A DNA stretch of 64,000 nt from the NCBI RefSeq assembly GCF_004137245.1, contig NZ_SDWS01000001.1, positions 186,001 through 250,000 on the forward strand. The letters run 5' to 3'. Positions within the stretch are counted from its first letter, which is position 1. Each line of letters opens with the position of its first letter. The position numbers and the translations under genes were made by a program. Shown here piece by piece: positions 60,407-64,000 of the stretch. The notes beneath the pieces were generated by a model. It was not told the DNA's origin, did not search any database, and was given only the letters and a program-made list of their open reading frames with translations. This stretch comes from Nocardioides glacieisoli (GTDB lineage: Bacteria; Actinomycetota; Actinomycetes; Propionibacteriales; Nocardioidaceae).

Positions 60407-61006
60407 ATGGATGCGTTCACCACCCACACCGGTGTCGGCGTGCCGCTGAAGCGCAGCAACGTCGACACCGACCAGATCATCCCGGCCGTCTACCTCAAGC
60501 GCGTGACCCGCACCGGCTTCGAGGACGGCCTCTTCGCGGCCTGGCGCGGCGATCCCGACTTCGTCCTCAACGACCCGACGTACGCCGACGGCTCGGTGTT
60601 GGTCGCGGGGCCGGACTTCGGCACGGGCAGCTCGCGTGAGCACGCGGTGTGGGCACTGCAGAACTACGGCTTCAAGGTCGTCATCTCCTCGCGCTTCGCC
60701 GACATCTTCCGTGGCAACTCCGGCAAGGCCGGGCTGCTCGCGGCCCAGGTCGACGAGAAGGTCGTGCAGAGCCTGTGGGACTGGCTCGAGGACCACCCGG
60801 GTGGAGTGATCACCGTCGACCTGGAGAGCCGGACGATCCGCGCAGGCGCCGGTGAGGACGCCGTCGAGGACTCCTTCGACATCGACGACTACACACGCTG
60901 GCGGCTCCTCGAGGGGCTCGACGACATCGGCATCACCCTCGGCCACGACGACCGGATCACGGCCTTCGAAGCATCCCGACCGGCCTGGAAGCCAGTCACC
61001 GCTTGA
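60407..61006 (+). CDS. leuD: 3-isopropylmalate dehydratase small subunit
   Basis: A 199-residue swivel-domain protein: [37 protein letters not shown] at the start, [44 protein letters not shown] as the substrate-binding core and ALHx-type end [14 protein letters not shown]. Co-transcribed with leuC, 3 bp after its stop, with AGGAGG in the leuC 3' end as ribosome-binding site. Confidence 0.97.
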   Translation: MDAFTTHTGVGVPLKRSNVDTDQIIPAVYLKRVTRTGFEDGLFAAWRGDPDFVLNDPTYADGSVLVAGPDFGTGSSREHAVWALQNYGFKVVISSRFADIFRGNSGKAGLLAAQVDEKVVQSLWDWLEDHPGGVITVDLESRTIRAGAGEDAVEDSFDIDDYTRWRLLEGLDDIGITLGHDDRITAFEASRPAWKPVTA

Positions 61007-61028
61007 AAAAAGGCCCACGAATAGGGCC
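61006..61028 (-). terminator. Intrinsic terminator on the minus strand after leuD
   Basis: On the minus strand GGCCC, loop TATTCGT, GGGCC is followed by TTTTTT (61011-61006). It would stop leftward transcription before it enters leuD antisense, although the nearest leftward gene, cofC, ends about 800 bp upstream of it. Confidence 0.5.
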
Positions 61029-61036
61029 GATGGTGA

Positions 61037-61065
61037 TTGTCCTCACCCCTCCATGTGCCTAGCGT
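61037..61065 (+). promoter_or_regulatory. hupB promoter
   Basis: -35 TTGTCC (61037-61042) and -10 TAGCGT (61060-61065) are 17 bp apart, about 55 bp before the GTG start of the HU gene. Confidence 0.55.
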
Positions 61066-61120
61066 GCGAGCAGTAGGTCGAGCACGAGCTCGGCATCCGG
61101 GTTCATTGGAAGGGAAGCTA

Positions 61121-61810
61121 GTGAACAAGACAGAACTCATCGACGCGCTCGCCGCGCGTTACGAGGGCAACCGCAAGCAGGCACAGCACGCACTCGAGTC
61201 GGTGCTCGACACCATCACGCGTGAGGTCGCCAAGGGCGAGAAGGTCGCGATCACCGGCTTCGGCTCGTTCGAGAAGGCCGTGCGCAACGCACGGTGGGTC
61301 CGCAACCCTCAGACGGGCGAGCGGATCAAGTCCAAGAAGAAGTCCGTGCCGAAGTTCTCCGCCGGCAAGGAGCTCAAGGACGTCATCTCGGGCGCGAAGA
61401 AGCTGCCGAAGCTGACCGCCGCCACGATGCCGAGGCCCCCGGCCAGTGTCCGTGCGGCTGCTGCCGCCGTGACCGGCACCGCCACCAAGAAGGCGGCTCC
61501 GGCCAAGAAGACGGCAACGAAGGCGTCGGCTCCGGCCAAGAAGGCAGCACCTGCCAAGAAGGCCCCGGCGAAGAAGGCGGCTCCGGCCAAGAAGGCCCCC
61601 GCGAAGAAGGCTCCGGCCAAGACCGCCGCCAAGAAGTCGGCTCCGGCCAAGAAGACCGCGACGACGTCGACGGCCGCTGCGAAGAAGTCGGCCCCCGCGA
61701 AGAAGACCGCGGCCAAGACGACGGCCACGAAGGCACCGGCCAAGAAGGCCCCTGCCAAGAAGGCTCCGGCCAAGAAGGCGACGGCGAAGAAGACCGCCAA
61801 GAAGTCCTGA
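61121..61810 (+). CDS. hupB: HU-family DNA-binding protein with lysine-rich tail
   Basis: A 229-residue nucleoid protein. Residues 1-90 form the HU domain ([68 protein letters not shown]). The remaining 130 residues are a histone H1-like tail with many [12 protein letters not shown] repeats, as in mycobacterial HupB/Hlp. It compacts DNA. GTG start after GGAAGGGA. A hairpin terminator follows. Confidence 0.96.
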   Translation: MNKTELIDALAARYEGNRKQAQHALESVLDTITREVAKGEKVAITGFGSFEKAVRNARWVRNPQTGERIKSKKKSVPKFSAGKELKDVISGAKKLPKLTAATMPRPPASVRAAAAAVTGTATKKAAPAKKTATKASAPAKKAAPAKKAPAKKAAPAKKAPAKKAPAKTAAKKSAPAKKTATTSTAAAKKSAPAKKTAAKTTATKAPAKKAPAKKAPAKKATAKKTAKKS

Positions 61811-61824
61811 CGCACCAAGCAATG

Positions 61825-61857
61825 AAGGCGGGTCACCCCTCTGGGGTGGCCCGCCTT
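61825..61857. terminator. Hairpin between hupB and cofC, bidirectional
   Basis: AAGGCGGGTCACCCC (61825-61839) pairs with GGGGTGGCCCGCCTT (61843-61857), one G-U pair in between, loop TCT. The cofC stop codon lies inside the left arm. Confidence 0.75.
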
Positions 61858-62519
61858 CCGCTTGCCCTGGTGGTGTGCGGACCGACGCCGGCCGCGAGGG
61901 CCGCGCCGAGGTCGGCGAGGTCGTCGACGTCCGCACGCACGCTCGCGGCCGTCGACCCGATCTCGGTGGCACCGCCGCGAACGTGTGCGGCAGCGGAGTC
62001 GAACCCGAACGACGGCGCGAACGTGCCGGCAGGAGCGGCGTACAACGTCGTGCCGATCCCGGCGCGGTCGCGCACGAAGGCGGCACGTCCCGCCGCCACC
62101 TCGGAGGCGGCCTCGGCCAGGACGGCAGCGAGCTCGTCGGGCAGGAGACCCGGCAGGTCTGCGCACAGTGCGACGGGGACGGCGCCCGGCCACCGGCGTA
62201 CGACCTCGGCGGCGGCCTGCACGAGCGTCTCGTTGAGGTCCTCGCTGACCCCGTCGGGCATCACCTCGACGTCCTCGCCCCGAAGTGCGCCGGCAAGCCG
62301 GAAGTCGTCGGTGACCACCAGGACGGCCTCGACGCCGGCGGCCGCCCGGGCTGCCGCGACGGTGTCGAGCGCGAACGCCTCGGCGAGCTCGCGGCGCTGC
62401 TCGTCGGTGAGGCGGACGAGCCGCGACTTGCCGAGCGCAGGCGGTTTCACGGGTACGACGACCACGCAGGTCAGTCGGGTCGTGACGGGGGTCTCGGGTC
62501 GGTCGGGAGGTGCTGGCAT
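61833..62519 (-). CDS. cofC: 2-phospho-L-lactate (phosphoenolpyruvate) guanylyltransferase
   Basis: A 228-residue nucleotidyltransferase of coenzyme F420 synthesis (CofC/FbiD), activating 2-phospholactate or phosphoenolpyruvate with GTP. Seen: [39 protein letters not shown] (nucleotide-binding N-terminus), [28 protein letters not shown] and [18 protein letters not shown] ... [14 protein letters not shown]. The start ATG at 62519 is followed by an in-frame GTG that could also serve. Its presence implies F420-dependent metabolism. Confidence 0.92.
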   Translation of the reverse strand: MPAPPDRPETPVTTRLTCVVVVPVKPPALGKSRLVRLTDEQRRELAEAFALDTVAAARAAAGVEAVLVVTDDFRLAGALRGEDVEVMPDGVSEDLNETLVQAAAEVVRRWPGAVPVALCADLPGLLPDELAAVLAEAASEVAAGRAAFVRDRAGIGTTLYAAPAGTFAPSFGFDSAAAHVRGGATEIGSTAASVRADVDDLADLGAALAAGVGPHTTRASGRRATPEG

Positions 62520-62624
62520 CACCGCCGATCCTCCCACCCCGAACCAGCGCGCCGCTGGCAGTCCATGACCCACCCGACCGAGTAGCCTGCACACGCAACC
62601 GGCAGGGCGAGGGAGAGGTGACGG

Positions 62625-63416
62625 GTGCGCGTCAGGAAGCTCGAGCAGGACCGCGGCTGGGCGATCACCGTCGCCGCGTCGATCCTCAAGCCGACCCTGC
62701 TCGCCGCGACCTCGCGCACCTGGATCGACGGCGAGAAGATCCCCGCCACCGGCGGCTGCATCGTTGCGATCAACCACATCTCACACGTCGATCCACTGCT
62801 GTCCGCACACTTCGTGTACGACCACGGTCGGGTGCCTCGCTACCTCGCGAAGTCCGGCCTCTTCGCCAACAAGGCCCTCGGCGGCCTGCTCACGTCGGCC
62901 GGCCAGATCCCTGTCGAGCGGCTCAGCCGCAACGCCGTCGGTGCCTACGACGCGGCCGTCCGCGCGATCGGTGAAGGGGAGTGCATCGTGATCTATCCCG
63001 AGGGCACGCTGACCCGCGACCCCGATCTCTGGCCGATGAAGGGCAAGACCGGCGCCGCCCGGATCGCCCTCGCCACCGGCTGTCCGGTGATCCCGGTCGG
63101 GCAGTGGGGGGCGCAGGAGGTCCTGCCGCCCTACACGAAGAGGCCGCACCTCCTGCCCCGCAAGAACATCGTCATGAAGGCCGGCGACCCGGTGCGACTC
63201 GACGACCTGGCCGCGCTGCCGACGAGCCCGGAGTCGACCGCCGAGGCGACGGACCGCATCATGGCCGCCATCACCGCGATCGTCGCCGACCTGCGAGGCT
63301 CGACCGCGCCCGCCGTGAGGTACGACCCGCGCGCCACCGGCGTACGAGAGATCGGGAATCCCGTCGAGGACCCCCGCAGGAGCTCCAGGATCACGAGGAA
63401 GAGGCCAGGTCGATGA
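62625..63416 (+). CDS. plsC: 1-acyl-sn-glycerol-3-phosphate acyltransferase (PlsC family)
   Basis: A 263-residue acyltransferase with the HX4D motif [12 protein letters not shown], the second block [25 protein letters not shown], and the third block [39 protein letters not shown]. It adds the second acyl chain in phospholipid synthesis. GTG start with GAGGGAGAGGTGACGG upstream. It overlaps gpsA by 4 bp, linking two steps of glycerolipid formation. Confidence 0.92.
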   Translation: MRVRKLEQDRGWAITVAASILKPTLLAATSRTWIDGEKIPATGGCIVAINHISHVDPLLSAHFVYDHGRVPRYLAKSGLFANKALGGLLTSAGQIPVERLSRNAVGAYDAAVRAIGEGECIVIYPEGTLTRDPDLWPMKGKTGAARIALATGCPVIPVGQWGAQEVLPPYTKRPHLLPRKNIVMKAGDPVRLDDLAALPTSPESTAEATDRIMAAITAIVADLRGSTAPAVRYDPRATGVREIGNPVEDPRRSSRITRKRPGR

Positions 63417-64000
63417 GCGAGACGAAGAAGAAGGTCGCCGTGTTCAGCGCGGGGTCGTGGGGCACCGCCTTCTCCCTGGTGCTGGCCGACGCCGGCAACG
63501 ACGTGACCCTGTGGGCGCGACGCGACGACGTGGTCGAGGCGATCAACGAGCGCCGGGAGAACACCGACTACCTGCCCGGCATCGAGCTGCCGCCGTCGAT
63601 CAGCGCCTCCACCGACCCCGAGCAGGTCGCGGCCGACGCCGACGTCGTCGTGCTCACGGTGCCGTCGCAGAGCCTGCGCGAGAACCTCACCGCGTGGGCG
63701 CCGATCATCCCCGAGAAGGCCACGATGGTCTCGCTGATGAAGGGCGTCGAGCTCGGCACCCTGATGCGGATGAGCGAGGTGATCCAGGAGGTCACCGACG
63801 CCTCGGCGCAACGCATCGCCGTGATCAGCGGACCCAACCTCGCCCGCGAGATCGCCCGCCGCGAGCCGGCCGCGTCGGTCGTCGCGTGCCTCGACGAGGA
63901 CCGCGCCAAGGAGCTCCAGGCCATCACGCACGGCCCGTCGTTCCGGCCCTACACCTCGGTCGACGTGCTCGGCTGCGAGATCGGCGGGGCCTACAAGAAC
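63413..64000 (+). CDS. gpsA: Glycerol-3-phosphate dehydrogenase [NAD(P)+] (partial, C-terminus outside window)
   Basis: The first 196 codons are visible: [39 protein letters not shown] (NAD-binding, with the family GxWGTA motif), [50 protein letters not shown] and [12 protein letters not shown], the last containing the catalytic Lys region. It reduces dihydroxyacetone phosphate to glycerol-3-phosphate for phospholipids. ATGA overlap with plsC. Confidence 0.96.
   Translation, partial: MSETKKKVAVFSAGSWGTAFSLVLADAGNDVTLWARRDDVVEAINERRENTDYLPGIELPPSISASTDPEQVAADADVVVLTVPSQSLRENLTAWAPIIPEKATMVSLMKGVELGTLMRMSEVIQEVTDASAQRIAVISGPNLAREIARREPAASVVACLDEDRAKELQAITHGPSFRPYTSVDVLGCEIGGAYKN

Noticed and set aside
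61440-61800. Tandem nucleotide repeats in the 3' half of hupB
   Set aside because: Explained by the [12 protein letters not shown] codon repeats of the histone-like tail, a normal feature of actinobacterial HU proteins.
1-64000. CRISPR arrays, insertion sequences, rRNA genes, replication origin
   Set aside because: No regularly spaced direct repeats, no transposase genes, no rRNA sequence and no dnaA-box cluster were seen.

Overview
The window is high-GC, densely packed actinobacterial DNA with many 4-nt ATGA/GTGA gene overlaps and GTG starts. It most likely comes from a Nocardioides-like member of the Propionibacteriales. This rests on gene content (cimA, NdgR-type regulator beside leuCD, lysine-rich hupB, cofC, DUF222/HNH and DUF5709 proteins, BioQ-type biotin control) and on a palindromic repeat at 4097-4193 of a kind I associate with Nocardioides. 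No rRNA operon, CRISPR array or transposase was seen.

Layout. 1-2430: minus-strand ABC ATPase (cut by the window edge), gamma-glutamyltransferase and O-methyltransferase. 2539-5331: branched-chain amino acid block with a 14-residue leader peptide rich in Val/Leu/Ile, a 46-codon small ORF, leuB and ilvE. 5407-16037: miscellaneous genes (DUF2306, NERD, DUF222-HNH, DksA-like, GyrI-like, Ser/Thr kinase, DUF5709, secreted metalloprotease, ABC-2 exporter). 16193-17880: an isoleucine leader peptide and intrinsic terminator in front of cimA. 17901-22102: methyltransferase, TetR/FMN-reductase pair with a palindromic operator, amidase. 22109-24665: bioYMN with the divergent regulator bioQ and two operator-like sites. 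24662-31522: pentapeptide protein, sulfotransferase, decarboxylase, FAH hydrolase, gltX, CPBP protease. 31596-31842: tRNA-Gln and tRNA-Glu.

31796-46940 is an integrated mobile element of about 15.1 kb in the 3' part of tRNA-Glu, bounded by 48-bp direct repeats. It carries a tyrosine integrase, an excisionase and a MobF relaxase-helicase but no mating-pore or coupling genes, so it looks like an integrative mobilizable element. Its cargo is a MacB-like ABC pair, a frameshifted HAD phosphatase, two sigma/anti-sigma modules facing each other, a UPF0158 protein, a putative I78-type inhibitor and a toxin-antitoxin pair. Most of these modules are separated by copies of a motif close to AACGTCCGGATCTGCCGCG, which I do not recognise. 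Another copy lies next to an orphan gene at 8.4 kb, outside the element.

47008-52925: universal stress protein, a tripartite tricarboxylate transporter (tctCBA) and a divergent CitA/CitB-type two-component system. 52950-58128: PadR-controlled ABC exporter, the alkylation-repair pair alkA-ogt and a membrane protein. 58194-64000: ndgR divergent from leuC-leuD, then hupB, cofC, plsC and the start of gpsA.

Much of the chromosomal part is organised around branched-chain amino acids: leuB, ilvE, cimA, leuC and leuD are all here, with two ribosome-mediated attenuators visible as leader peptides and one IclR-type regulator.
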